Under the pieces are notes generated by a model. That model did no database searches. It was not told the DNA's origin and worked only from the letters and a program-made list of their open reading frames with translations. Below are positions 25,101 through 37,043 of a stretch of 64,000 bases of DNA, piece by piece. How positions within the stretch are numbered: position 1 is the first letter of the stretch; the number at the start of each line of letters is the position of its first letter. Both the position numbers and the translations under genes were made by a program. Location: NCBI GenBank assembly GCA_963995505.1, contig OZ023186.1, positions 7,803,070-7,867,069 on the forward strand. Direction: 5' to 3'. Source of the stretch: Hypericum androsaemum (taxonomy: Eukaryota; Streptophyta; Magnoliopsida; Malpighiales; Hypericaceae).

Positions 25101-28100
25101 TATACTAAGCAGCCGGAGATGAGATGCGAAAAGAAAGAAGGTCCAGGTAAGGCCGGCCTACTGTTTTCAGATGCGGATGAAGAGGAGGTGCCAGTCTTTG
25201 AGGTGACGGAAAAACCGATGCCATTTTTTTGCTTGGTCGATCATCGAGTTAGCTTTCCTGTGCAAAGAAAGATTTGTCAATCCTCTTACTGTTAGGAATC
25301 GATAACGCTGCTTATTCGGTCATTTAGTAAGGACATCACCCGAAAGTTCAAAAACTTTCCTTCTGAGATGCCTGTTCTCAGGTTTGAAGGAAAGGGTGCT
25401 AGGCGTCAGAGCTAATTCATCCGCATCTGTTGGTGGTTAAGCCTTTGTGACTAGCTCTGGTTCATTTGACCGAAGAAAAGACTGGCATTTTGATTACCCA
25501 GCTCGAAAGAAATTTCCGTATAAAAAGAGAGTTTTTTGCAGTTAGAAAATGAGGTATTTCATCCTCTGGCTATTCACTTTAGAATTGCACTTCAAAGGTA
25601 TAGCAAGGGCACGTTTAGCTTATTAGAAAAAGCACCTCCATGAGGTTGCAGATTCAGGTCCCTACTACACAGCAGTTAGAAAGACATAGAGCAACCACGA
25701 GCACACAGGATACTAACATGAAATTTTGACAAAAAAAAGGGCATTCTCAGTATGACGAAACATAGAGCAAAAAGCTGTTTGATAGAAAGTCGGATACGTT
25801 TGATAGTATGAAACCTTTAACCGAATAGGGCACCAAGCCAGCTTCCACTTGTGTCTCCGTCACCGGTTGACCCTTTACCAAACCAAATAGGCGCCGTTCT
25901 AACTAAAAGGCAAATTCCTAACTAAGAAACCTAAGCGAAAAGCGCGAGTGGGGTGTATCTATAGTCGGCTTTGCCGCTTCACAGCTCCACAATCCCGCTT
26001 CTTTTTTATCTAAAAGAAGCTTCGCAAAGTGCACTCTCAGTCCCCTTCGTACGACAGGGCCCCTGCCATTCTTCCCTCTATGGAACCAGGCCGAATCCCC
26101 AACTACGTTAGAAAAGGGGTGAAGGCAATCCGCCCCGTATAAAGCTGCTGCGACTTTGTCCCCTTCGTTGCTTGCTTCAATCAATCGTCTTTCTGCTCGT
26201 GAAAACAGAAACGTACTTTATTAAATTAAGGCCGTGCCCTATTCAGTCAATTCCTTGTTTAGTCTTATTGGTTAAGTTGGCGGATTGGTCCTGCGTTTGT
26301 GCGAATCCCGTAGCCTCTTCTGTCCATTCCGTCAGAGTCTTATGTGGCCTGGCTTCTTTCATCGGTGGAATCCGCCCTCCATCTTTCCCTCTTCCGCTAG
26401 CCCTTCCCGATCAAGGAAAACCTTCTCAATTCAATTGCCGATTTTTGAACCTATTTCGCGTTTTCAAGTCCTCTTATGGGTCTTTGTACTAGTTCTACTT
26501 TCACATGCTCTTTAACTTGCCCTGATCTACCGTCCAATCCACATATATTTTCTTTCTTCTACTCGGTAAATATGGTAACGCTGGCTCTCTGCAAGTCTCT
26601 CTATTATTGATAGGCTCGGTAGGCTAAGTCAATACTTCCATTGGCCAGTGCTTCTCTTGTTAGGCTAGCTAGTAATTAACGTAGACGTAGTTGGCAAGGC
26701 TTTCGTGCGTTTAGCTTATGAGTCAGATGCCTCTTCTCTCTCCTTCTTTTGAGTCTACGTGCTTCTGTTTAGTATGTTATTTATATGCTCCTTAAGCCGG
26801 AGGCCTTTTTAAGACGATGGAACACACTGCCTGTAATTAGCGATTTTCCTCTTTTTCACAAGCATTAGTAGGACTTATAGTGTTGGGAAAGTCATCTCAC
26901 TGAACATGTCATGTTATACAACCTCGTGAACATTACATCAAAGGGGTCTGTGTTAAGCATATAGCAACGATAAAAAAGAAAGTCAGATAAGGTAGCATAG
27001 CACGCTTGACAGCGCCTTGTTTACTGAGTTGCAATTTCGGAGTCTGACGCAGATCCAGTAAACGGAGCCATGAACCAAGCAGAAAGAGGAATGCCGCCTG
27101 TTCTTTAAAAGAGTCTTTATTACATTACATCGGTTCAGAATTGATTACCGGACGGAGCTTTTCTTCTATTGGAGCACAAACCGACACCGGGGCACGGGTA
27201 GGGAGACAGATCGAAACAAGTACATGCTCCAATACACATCCAGGCGTCACCCGGTGAACGGCTGAGGTGGGAATCCGCGTAGGGTGGAATATTTCGAGGT
27301 GATATCAAGTACAAACTGACTGGCCTTTACTTAAGGAGGGTATGTAAATCTTGGAATTGTTTGATCTCGTTGGCAAAAGTGACGACGTCGATTTCACTCC
27401 ATAGAGAAACCTCGAAATTGAACTTTTGCGATGAACCCCGTCTTTTTTGAGTCAATGTCAATTTCCCTCGGCCTTAAAAGATGGCAAAAAAGACTACTTT
27501 TAAATATAGGTGAGATCTCAATTCCTCGTTTTTGACATGCTACTTATTAAAGTTAAAGCGAAATGCTATTTTATAGTTTTTCCAGAGGAAGGGGAACGAT
27601 CGGCCAATCAATCTATACCGTATCGAAAGAGGAACAAGAGAAGAACGAAGCCCTACATCGCTGTCTGCCGGGGTAGACAGAATGTGATATTGCTTCACGC
27701 GGTCTCAGTCTCAGTGGGTTGCTTGCTTTCTTGCGGAGATATGAGTTGAGAAGTCTTCGGGGAAGTCCCCTATAATATAAAGCGAGTCCCGTTCCACTCT
27801 TTTCTCAATGTCAGTGCTTGGAGATCGGGTACAGCGAGATCACTTTTCAGCTTGTTAGTCTGCTAAGCATGAAAGCAAGGAGGAGAGCTTGTCTCTTTCT
27901 TCCTCGGGAATCCGGTATATGAGAAATTTTGATACAAGATCTGACATGTAGAGATACCCTATCCATAGAGCAAGGAGTTGGTAGCAGACAAATCATTCAG
28001 CAATGAAACTTTCATGGCATAGATTGACCTTTCACGAATCTGTCTTGAAGAGTGAGATCATTATTGCATAGATAAGGTGCCTATCTCTACACGGTACTTC

Positions 28101-28351
28101 TACAATGAGATCAGAAAAGCAAAGAAGGAGTGCAACTCGCACCTTGGTATGGTCCACTCGATGAGTATCTCTGGAATTTACGTTCAAAATTGTAAACAGA
28201 AGGTGTTACTCCCTACCGTTGAATGCGTGTGGTCAACTGTGTAATCGAGGAAGCCAACATTGACTTACTTTCATGGTTAAGAAAGAAAAAGAACCAACAA
28301 GATAGGGCGGGATCCCTCTTTGAACCGACCAATTCTTTCCAGTTTTCTTTA
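19176..28351. other. Long gene-poor spacer
   Basis: About 9.2 kb with no recognised gene. The largest frames (22228-22566 plus, 112 residues; 23816-24121 plus, 101; 26172-26492 plus, 106) show no known motif. A perfect 22-bp tandem duplication lies at 24379-24422. A 17-nt phrase (AATTCATCCGCATCTGT) occurs both near 20725 and near 25412. The stretch 27171-27233 has complementary ends (TTGGAGCA/TGCTCCAA), but no RNA family was identified. Confidence 0.5.
24379..24422. repeat. Perfect 22-bp tandem duplication (2 copies)
   Basis: Two adjacent identical 22-bp units, each beginning TTTTTCCTATTTATG and ending TATTTGG. Such a clean duplication is consistent with a recent replication-slippage event. 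No gene is disrupted by it as far as I can see. Confidence 0.9.
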
Positions 28352-28570
28352 TCCCCAGGAATTTCAATTGCGCTTCTATTCATCACTGTAGGAATTGGGT
28401 TCAAGCTTTCCCTAGTCCCTTCTCATCAATGGACTCCTGACGTATACGAAGGAGTGCGGTTCGTTCAAAAAAATCCTACCTCTTTATCTATCTCTGAGAT
28501 GCTTGGATTTTTCAAAACTCCATGGACATGCAGAAGAGAAATGCTATCCCCACCCGAACAAAACCAAAAC
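28352..28570 (+). pseudogene. ndhB: Plastid ndhB fragment: end of exon 1 plus start of its group II intron
   Basis: 28352-28453 translates as the exon 1 end of plastid NdhB ([18 protein letters not shown], then [11 protein letters not shown]). It is followed at 28454 by GTGCGG, the conserved 5' end of the ndhB group II intron, and about 115 nt of typical intron start. NdhB is a membrane subunit of the plastid NDH complex. Only 34 exon codons are present, and the upstream exon and the rest of the intron are missing, so this is promiscuous plastid DNA with no coding role. The phrase LSLVPSHQ differs from the usual LSLAPSHQ by one substitution. The frame stays open into flanking mitochondrial DNA (28223-28642), which is coincidental. 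Confidence 0.88.
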
Positions 28571-30330
28571 CTCGAAGAACCCATTCCTTTGAAGCAAGCG
28601 CCCTCACTGTACACTGTCTATATCCAAGGAGAAAGCAGATGAGGAAGTCTCGCAATCAGACAGAGAAATGGGGCCGAAGTTCTTAGCAAGCACTACGGAG
28701 CAGCCGGCGCTTCTTTTTTTATCAGCAATGCCCGACGATATATGACTAAGGCAAGGAACTTCCCTTCCATAGTTTAAGATGAGTCGAATGTGCATAGAGA
28801 AGGAGTAAGCTCAATCAAAATGGAATTTTATCTCACTGATTGAATGGGTTTTAGGAGATAACAAGAACCAAGTAGGTGGTATCCGGGAAGGGGCTTCACA
28901 TTCGTGCCCAGAATCCCTTGTTGTAGGCAGTGGGATGCTTATCCAACATTAGCGTATCCGCTGCGTCAGTAAGCGCTGCTATCCTCGTCTCAGCTCTTGT
29001 CAAATTCGCTGCAGTCAGCCGGCCCACTTCAGCCTCGCTCTATCTATTATATATTCCAAGAGTGAGTCTATTCTAGTTATAGTCAGCCTAATCTCGTAAT
29101 ACATTCCAGGGCAAGAAGTTACCCTTAGTTACTTCTTCCTGCTCTTAGGCTTGGTCAATTTGCCTTCTTTCTTTACTTATGTAATTCGCTGTCTGAATCC
29201 TGAATGCCCTTCCTTAGCTAGTCGAGAGTTTTCGGGGAGTGCATTCATGTGATATTCTATCCTAAATGAAGTATGTCAGTCCGGGGATAAAAACCTTATT
29301 TTGCTAAGAGAATGGAATGCTAACACTCTGTCTAAAAAAGCGGCTGTTCTACTATATAAGAATAAGATAAGAAAAAGGATATAATAAAATCCTGCCATCT
29401 TGATGTGAGAAAATCGTCTCTTATCAAATGCCACTTCTAACCCTAGTAGGCTGACTTCACTCGCAACAAATCATTCTTTCGCGCCTATTCTTGGCACTTT
29501 AACCTTGACCTTACTGGCTTTCTTCCTTTCCTAGTCCGCCATCGAAGCTACTCTATTATCAATGAAAGAGTTCTGACTTTGGAGGTCAAAAGCAAGAAAA
29601 CCGCCTTGCAAGAAAAGAAATGGGCTGGGCAACTACTCTTTAATCTTTAAGCCTAGGCTTCTACTCCTTATCCGACTGGCAACTACGACCCATTGAACAC
29701 GCTTTCTTGCTAAAGGCCATCTATAAGAAAAATTGCATAGAGCTTTTTCTTACTCTGACGTTTCTTACTCTATTACTTCCTTCCTACTTTGAAATACTTA
29801 CTCAAAATAGCTATAGATAGTCCAATTAAATCCGAAGGTGAGATCAATCTCGGGACGATTCACTATTAGGCAGTCCGGACATCGAATCAAAATCTCGAAT
29901 AGCTACTTCTGATCCCAGACTTCAATCATCAGAGGTAGTTTTTGCAGCGTTTGGACTTGAAGGACTAATGCACTCTCCCGTCAAAAGGAAATAGGTTTGG
30001 TGTGAAGTCAGCTGTACTAGATGCAGTGACTCCAGCATCCAACGCATTCCGTTTGCCGACTGGGCCCAAAAAAGTCTTTTAGGCGTTAAAATAATTAACG
30101 AAAGAGCGATCTATGCTTTACGAAAATGACGGAAAGTCAACTCTTTTTTCACCACGCGTGCTAACAAAAAGAAATTATTTAATAACAATAGAAATAAAGG
30201 AAAAAGAGAGAGATGGGTTCAGGCCCGCCTCAACGGCATAACAAAAGATGAATATATAAAACCAAGCGCTAACTGAAACTGGGGTCCAACAGTCAGGTTT
30301 TTACTAAATAAAGAGAGCCAACGAGGCGCA

Positions 30331-30520
30331 GGTGCTAATGGAACTACTGGAGCGAGTACTACTGGTTGAACTGTTCCCGCCAAGACTGCTACTACTCTTC
30401 CTGTTGGAGCAGCAACCACTGGAATTGGCTAAACTCTTACTCGAACTGGTGACGGTACTGGAGAGAGTCTTCCCGGGTGAACTCTTCCTGGAGGAAGTCT
30501 GACTGGTGGGAGCGAACTGA
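30331..30520 (+). repeat. Degenerate triplet-periodic repeat (Gly/Thr/Ala/Pro-coding in one frame)
   Basis: Read in one plus-strand frame, this segment gives repeated Thr-Gly, Thr-Thr, Ala and Pro codons (for example ANGTTGASTTG, then TLPVGAATTGIG) interrupted by stops that each fall between a Gly and a Thr codon (GGT TGA ACT, GGC TAA ACT, GGG TGA ACT). It is a decayed low-complexity array built on ACTGGA-like units. No intact coding sequence remains. Confidence 0.6.
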
Positions 30521-33500
30521 GATTCTTATTCTCTTAATGAATGCGCTAAAGAAAGCCTGACTTATTTAAGTAAACAGTAAGCATAAAGTTTCTTTCTAAC
30601 CGCCGGATTCATTCTTGAGCTGTTTTTTCCTCACACATCCAAGTCGGACTCTCGGCCCTTTATTTATCTTCTTTCTATTTTTGAATTCTTTATCCAATTT
30701 CTCAAAAAATCTCTCTGGAAAAAGACAATTCGTCGAAGAAATAAAGAAAAAAGAAAGAAGAGGTGCGCAGCGGGAAGTTTTGTCTTTCTTTCAATCCAAA
30801 TAAGAGAACAAAACAAAGAAAGTACTCAAAAATGTAAATCAAAAAGTTTCAATAAGAAAGAACGTCTACGTCACTTCTTCCCTCCTTTTGACTGAACCTC
30901 TCTCTTTTTGTTTGTGTCGGGCTTTTCATTCTATTTTATAGAGAGAAAGGAGGAAATTTCAATAAGAATTTATGTAGAATGAGGTACCCGGCATACGAAA
31001 TAAATCCAGGAGGCTTTCAAAAGACGAGTAAGGACAGGGGGGGAGGCTCTCGAAACCAAGACGTCAAAGAACATGGGAAGACGCAATGTTCCTATGAGTG
31101 CTTTTGTCTCGAAGAGCCAACAAAGGGGCAGGGCAGCATTCTCTCTCTATCTTGGTATCGATGCCGCATCATCATATATCGATCTGGATAATATTTTGAT
31201 TGGTTGTAGTGCAGATTAAGGAGCAGCTCCCCCATGCTGTGGCTGTGAAGGTGGGAAAAACCTGATAGAGGCAGAAGCCGGGCCACCGGAGCTATGATGT
31301 CGAATGTGTCGATTGAAAGAGGAGGGGAGAGAAGTCAAATGCCAGCGCAAAGAGTCATGCCGTTCAATTCAAAGTTTCATTCTTCGTTGAGCGATTGCTC
31401 CCAAAATCCATAGAGACTCCCGAGGGCGGATCCGGGTTGGTTCGAAAATGATGGGAGAGGCAGGCGTCGTTAAAAAAAAAATATACGGGTGCTACTATAG
31501 AATAGAATCTTATGAATCGCGCACGGCACACTTTCTATATCTCCTCTGTCTACAAGGACGTTTAGGCTTAGCTTACAGCACAGCGTGTTCGCCATCACAC
31601 TGGCTGGTGCATTGGCTTTACCGTAAGAGGGCCGAGAGGTATGAACCTTCGATAAGAAAGAAGGCCCCATATCTCGTAAGACGCGGAGCGTGGACTTTTC
31701 TTTATAAAGTCCGTATAACTTCTAACCAAAATCTTCATTCTTTATGAATAAGTACCCTTCAAAGAATGCATTGCCTCTTTATTAATGAAGAAGAGAAGGG
31801 CTTTATATCGACACCCTTGAGCCATGTTATTTTCGTCGCCCGCCCTCCCCATTATTTCAAAGAACATATCGACACCCTTGACGCTCCAAAGAACATATAC
31901 ATGGAGCTATGCCGACTTACGTACGTCTCGTTGACACCAAACGATTAGGTAGACCACGCCACGTACCGTCTCCTCTTAAAAATAAAAAGAAAAAATAAAA
32001 GATATAGTGATCGTGTCGTAAGACCTTGTTCCTTTCTACTTGACTCCTCGGTTTTTTTATTTAAAATGGCAAAAGGTGCTAGCTTACTTAGCGCAATCAA
32101 GCTTTTTGACTACTACCGAAAAAGCTTCAATTGGTCTTTATCGTAATAAAATATTATGAGACGAACCAGTGCCGATTTAAAAGAAAAGCAAAACCACCTC
32201 ACTTAACCAAGAACAAGAAGCAGATGAGTCCCTGCCCCCAGCGGCAGCAATACCTGAATAAGCCCTAAATGCCACGAATTGAACTTAACCCAATCAATCA
32301 ATAGGAGGAGGAATCCTCAAACGCGGTTGTTTGCTTAGGTGTCGTAGACTACTTGAAAAAGTTTCCATACCATAACAGGGTGGCACTGCACCATAAGGAT
32401 GAGAAGTCTGATTAACGCTAGCTTGGTGTTATTTTGGCATGCTTGAGTTTGGCTTTCCATGGGGGAGCCTTGCCCTCTCTCTGAACATGGTCAGCAAGTG
32501 GGTTCGATAGAGCAGCGGTAGATGTTGAGAGTTGGGTAGAATTCCAAAAAAGTTGGGTCTTACCCTCCTCAATGAGGTCTTAAACAAAAGAAATGGCTAA
32601 AAACTCAGCCGTCATGCAGACTGAATTATGTCGAAAAGGGACGCAAAGACAGTTAGAAGGTGCGCCCAGAATTTGTTCAACTTCATCGAAAACAAAAGAA
32701 GGAAGTCGCTGCACACATACTTTTTTCAACCATCTTGGCATCCGGATGTGAAAGCAGAACTAGCGCTTAAGGTGCTGCAGCGGGGGAAGAAGTCAAGTCC
32801 CACCCAGTCATAGCACAGTTCCAGTTGCTTTAGAGAATCAGTTCCAACAGAAGACTAAGTAAAGTACGGTAGCAAGTCAAAAAAATCTCCTCCAACAGAA
32901 GGCTCTGACCTAACCACAGTCAATCAGTCTATTGTTCTGGTTATAGAGAGTGAGACCCCGTAAAGAGAAGAAATCGTCTCATCGCTTTGAGCGGGGTGGG
33001 ATCTTTCCCATCGTTTAGCCCGGCCCTTCCGACAAGAGCTGTTTTTTCTTTTTTTCGTCAGCGCCCTCACCACCAGAACTTAGCCTAGCTAACACGGAAA
33101 GCATAGTAAGAAGAGCTGAAACAATAGCCATGTCATATTCCTCGGGAATTGCCTTACCTTAAGAAAGGAAGAACTAAAAACAGCTTTTATTTCTTTTAAA
33201 TAACCTGAAGAAAGACGAGCGTCCTTGGCTTGGTATAGCTCTTATGCCTCAAAGACTAGGACCAGATTCTGTGACAGAAAATACTCAAAACAGTTACGCC
33301 TTTTGTTAATCCCCTACCTAAACCACCAAGACCGGAGAAGCAAGATCTGAGTTGATTGAAATTCCTACTCCTACACTGTTAAGAGTTTGCCAGTTCCTTC
33401 AGGACACTATATCAACTCTATCTAAACAAAGGAACGAAGTGCTCGACTGAAAGAGCGTAGTGGTAGAAGCGAAAGGTAGAGAGGAATGAATAGCTTCAAC

Positions 33501-35010
33501 GCTCATAGCAGTCAACGCTCGGACCGACGCTACTAGCTCACCCGCAGGTTTCAGGGATGAAGTCACTGCTTCGATCGGGGGATGAAAAAAGCTCCCAGCA
33601 GCTTTGTAGCTTCTAGCTGACGCTCCCAAAGTTCAATAACTCCTTAAGGTATTACTTAAATAGTTAATATAAGTCAGAACAATTACGTTAGAGCAAGAGC
33701 CCTTTGTTCTCATGATCATACGTTTCAACCCAGTCTCGAAGTATGGTCCTCAACTTAGTCCTATTGCATTAACAATAAATTGAGTACCACTTTCCCCACC
33801 AAGGATGTAACCTGAAAGAGGTGATATTTTATATAAAAGGATAGGTACCTTAGAATAGAATCCCCTTTATCCGCACTAGGTCATGGTCTGTTTTCAGCTT
33901 ATTCTCGAACAGTAGATTAACTCCCTGCTTCTTGGGCATTAAAGGGAAGACTTCAACATAAAAGTACACTTCCATTCGTACTGTTCCCGCGGCAGACGTA
34001 TGCTCGGTTTAAGCTGGATTTAGAAAGGGACAAGGGAGACGCAGCGGTGCATATATGATATTTGAATGGTTTTGTGGGGTACCTATACCTAATACAGATG
34101 CACCTTGATCTGAACAATGAAATGAATTGCATACAACGAAGTAAGGGGGGCTAACTTACACAATGAGACTCCGTCTTTGGCTCCCTTCACCTTTATGAAT
34201 CAAAATAGTCAATCCTAAAAGTTTCGCTTCTTTCAAGCGAAAAGAGATCTCGGATCAAGGGCTATCGACCCGACAGTGCTCCCTTTGTCCATTTAGTGGA
34301 TCCTCCCCCCAAAAACTTCATAATATTGAGCAGCAACTTCGCGGGAAATAGCATTGGGACATACTATTCCCTATGTATGGTTGGTGACCAGAGTCTGTCT
34401 GGTCAAACGGAAGAAAGCAGTGGGTAAGCTTATGTAATCTTTAGTTGACGCCCTATAATCTAAGTAGAAAGGCCTCTCCAGTTAGCGAGCAGGCAAGGGT
34501 CCATTGCAACTTCCATCGATCGAGTTTCAGTTGCTTTTTCTGTTGATCCAGGTGAGAAAGCTTACTAAGCCTGCCTCTGCTTTTGTCTGTCTTTCAAGGA
34601 TAGCTCCTTCGTTTGAGAGCGAAGGAACGACTTCGTTGAAAAGTAGTTTTCTATCCTAAAAAGAAAGTTCCTCGTCCCTGTCATCGTATGCTTAACACAA
34701 GGTCGAGGGCCTTATATAAGGGGGTGAGGCCAAAGAAAGTACGGCCGAGTTTCAAGACTACGAGAAACATAATTGGGACTAGCCGCATGTCATCTTTCGA
34801 TCAGTCTTTGCCTGACACACATACGAAAGAAAGCGAGCCAGGGGAAACTCGTCGGAGTATACTCTCCGTTGGGCATGACTCAGGTAGCATTCGTTACCGT
34901 AGAGAGCTTTGAATGGGCGTCAAGCAACTTAATCATTCCTTTTTCACCTTTTTCAATTGAGGTTGAGGTGCGTAAAGGCATCGTACGAGCCCCAGTCAAG
35001 GGTCAAACTG

Positions 35011-35037
35011 AGATCCTGCCGGGCGGATCTTTATAAG
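35011..35037. repeat. 27-bp dispersed palindromic repeat, copy 1
   Basis: Identical to the copy at 36608-36634. The first 20 bases form inverted arms AGATCC/GGATCT around TGCCGGGC, so the element can fold into a hairpin. The flanks differ between the copies, which suggests a small mobile or recombinogenic element rather than a larger duplication. Confidence 0.85.
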
Positions 35038-36607
35038 CCTCGAGGTACCTCTCTTTTTATTAGTTTTCACCGGATCTCATCTGAACGCCCTGGCTTGCCG
35101 GATATAGAGCGTGTCGGCTCTCGTATAAAATGGTTTCGCCTACGGGAGGCTCTTCTATATTCCTATTGTAGGGATTTACGATTTGTGTTGGCCTTTTGCG
35201 GCATGCTTGGCTTTTCCTTGTGGTGGTATTTGGCCCCTACGCCTTTTAGCCGTGGAAGTCCTTTTGCCCGCTCTATCTAATGAGCTTTTTAATCAAAAAT
35301 TCCACCTACTTCTACTTAAGTGCACTCTCTGCCCCAAAGATTGGATCTCAGCCAAGCTTAAGTGACTTCTGGTAGTAGACCAGGCCGCTTTCGTACGCTT
35401 TCCCAGTATAATTACTATAGGCACTTTTTTGATTCCTCCTATTCCTTCCAACCAAGGACTCAGAGGGAGGCAGAGGTTCCCGAGTAAGAAATCCGCCTTT
35501 CGAGCGAAATCGAACTAATGGCCGTGGATGTGGGTATCTTCTTCTACTAACGATCTTCTTGTAAGGGACATTGGCTGGCATTATTCAACGCATCCTTGCG
35601 TGTTTTACTATTTATTTCTATTGATTCAATTGCACAACCCATTCCAACAGCCTGCCTCTCCTCCAATCGGAGGGGAAAGTTCCCAAGTACCTCATTCGCA
35701 TTTCTGGCAAGAAATGGGCATAGTTATGATATCCCCGAATCTTATCTTTGATAAAGCGGTAAGGGATTCTCAAGGTCTATGCTATCTTATCTTACTATTA
35801 AAGGGCATGAATATGAGATGAGTGCCGTCACTTCCTTTCCTTACTGCGGTTATTCCTACTTTTATTTTCTTCAAGAAGAACAACCATGGCATTCGATGCC
35901 TCTTCCTTCGACGAGTAGGGGGATTTTTGGGACATCCATCTACGGGGGCCTGCACTTTTTTATAGGTCAAGGGGGGAAGGACGAACTTCATTCGGTAGCA
36001 GCGGGATATCGAGTCATTGGTAACACCGCCTCATTTCGGAACCTCCTCAAAACCCGACTCACTTAAATGTCCGCACGAGGGGTATCGATAAGAGTTAGAT
36101 GCGAACCCCTCCTATGAGAAAGAAAGAGGAGCCTAGCAGCCTTTTTTTTTGTCTATTTCTGATCGAACTCCCTTTTCCTGTCATCGTATCTTGTGTCAGA
36201 ATCGCTTTCAGGCTTCTTATCGCTTTCCCATCAGTGGCAGTTTTCTCTCCCGTCCCTACCGATAGTAACTGATCAACCTACTGTTGGAGTTCAAGAGCAA
36301 ATCTTTTTCTATTATTGGTATCTTTCTATCTCGGAGTGGACTAAGGCATCAATCTGAATTCCAAGCCCTATCGCTTGGGAATAAATGCTTTCTGCGCTGC
36401 TTGCCGGAGAGCCTTCCAAATTTAAAATTCATCCCGGATAAAGGCTTAAACCTATTCATCTATCCTATCCCTCGCTTTACTCTTCTCGGAAAAGGTTCTC
36501 GTTCCCTTTCAGACTTGTGTGAAAGATGCAAGAAATTGCGTATTACAAGTGAAAAATAAAAGAAAAGCTCTTCTTCCTAACGTCTTGAAAGTGAGAGACC
36601 GAGGGCA

Positions 36608-36634
36608 AGATCCTGCCGGGCGGATCTTTATAAG
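36608..36634. repeat. 27-bp dispersed palindromic repeat, copy 2
   Basis: Exact second copy of the element at 35011-35037, in the same orientation and 1.6 kb away. It carries the same AGATCC/GGATCT hairpin arms. No gene spans it. Confidence 0.85.
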
Positions 36635-37043
36635 GCAAAAAAAGATGTTCAAGGAAAGCTCCTACCCAGCCACTCAACCCTTTGTCCTGTACGACTGAAA
36701 AGCCGGTCTGACAATGACATGGTAGACTGCCCAACCACTGACACCTGCACGTCCACCTACTACTCATCGGATATATGGAGTTCATATTGGAATGAGGCCC
36801 CAGGAGAAGTCAGCCAAAAGTACTTCAAACAATCGACACCCTGTCATTGCTTTCAGATAAAAAAAAGGAAGTTAGACAACTCTCTCTCCAACCCTCTTCC
36901 CCAGTTCTTGTTCACCTGATAGTCTACTCGTCTCAGTAGTTTTTCTACGAGAGCCATATGAGTAATGAATAGTTTCCTTCTTTGGTAGAAGGGAAGGTGA
37001 GGTAAAGTGATAGTTCAAGCCATAGGGATAAGTAAGGGGCGTC

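Larger units (their letters stand above)
28571..37043. other. Long gene-poor spacer
   Basis: About 8.5 kb without a recognised gene. It includes a degenerate Gly/Thr/Ala-coding repeat at 30331-30520, short direct repeats around 31803-31895 (ATATCGACACCCTTGA twice, AAAGAACATAT twice), a hairpin at 34605-34626 (TCCTTCG/CGAAGGA), and two copies of a 27-bp palindromic element at 35011 and 36608. Frames such as 34957-35280 plus (107 residues) and 35779-36066 plus (95) have no recognised relatives. Confidence 0.5.

Noticed and set aside
27171..27233. Segment recalling LSU rRNA wording (AAACCGACACCGG) with complementary ends
   Set aside because: Too short and too divergent; no neighbouring rRNA sequence. 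The complementary ends may be chance.
28223..28642. 139-residue ORF as a chimeric gene
   Set aside because: The reading frame runs by chance from mitochondrial DNA through an ndhB exon into ndhB intron; no sign of selection.
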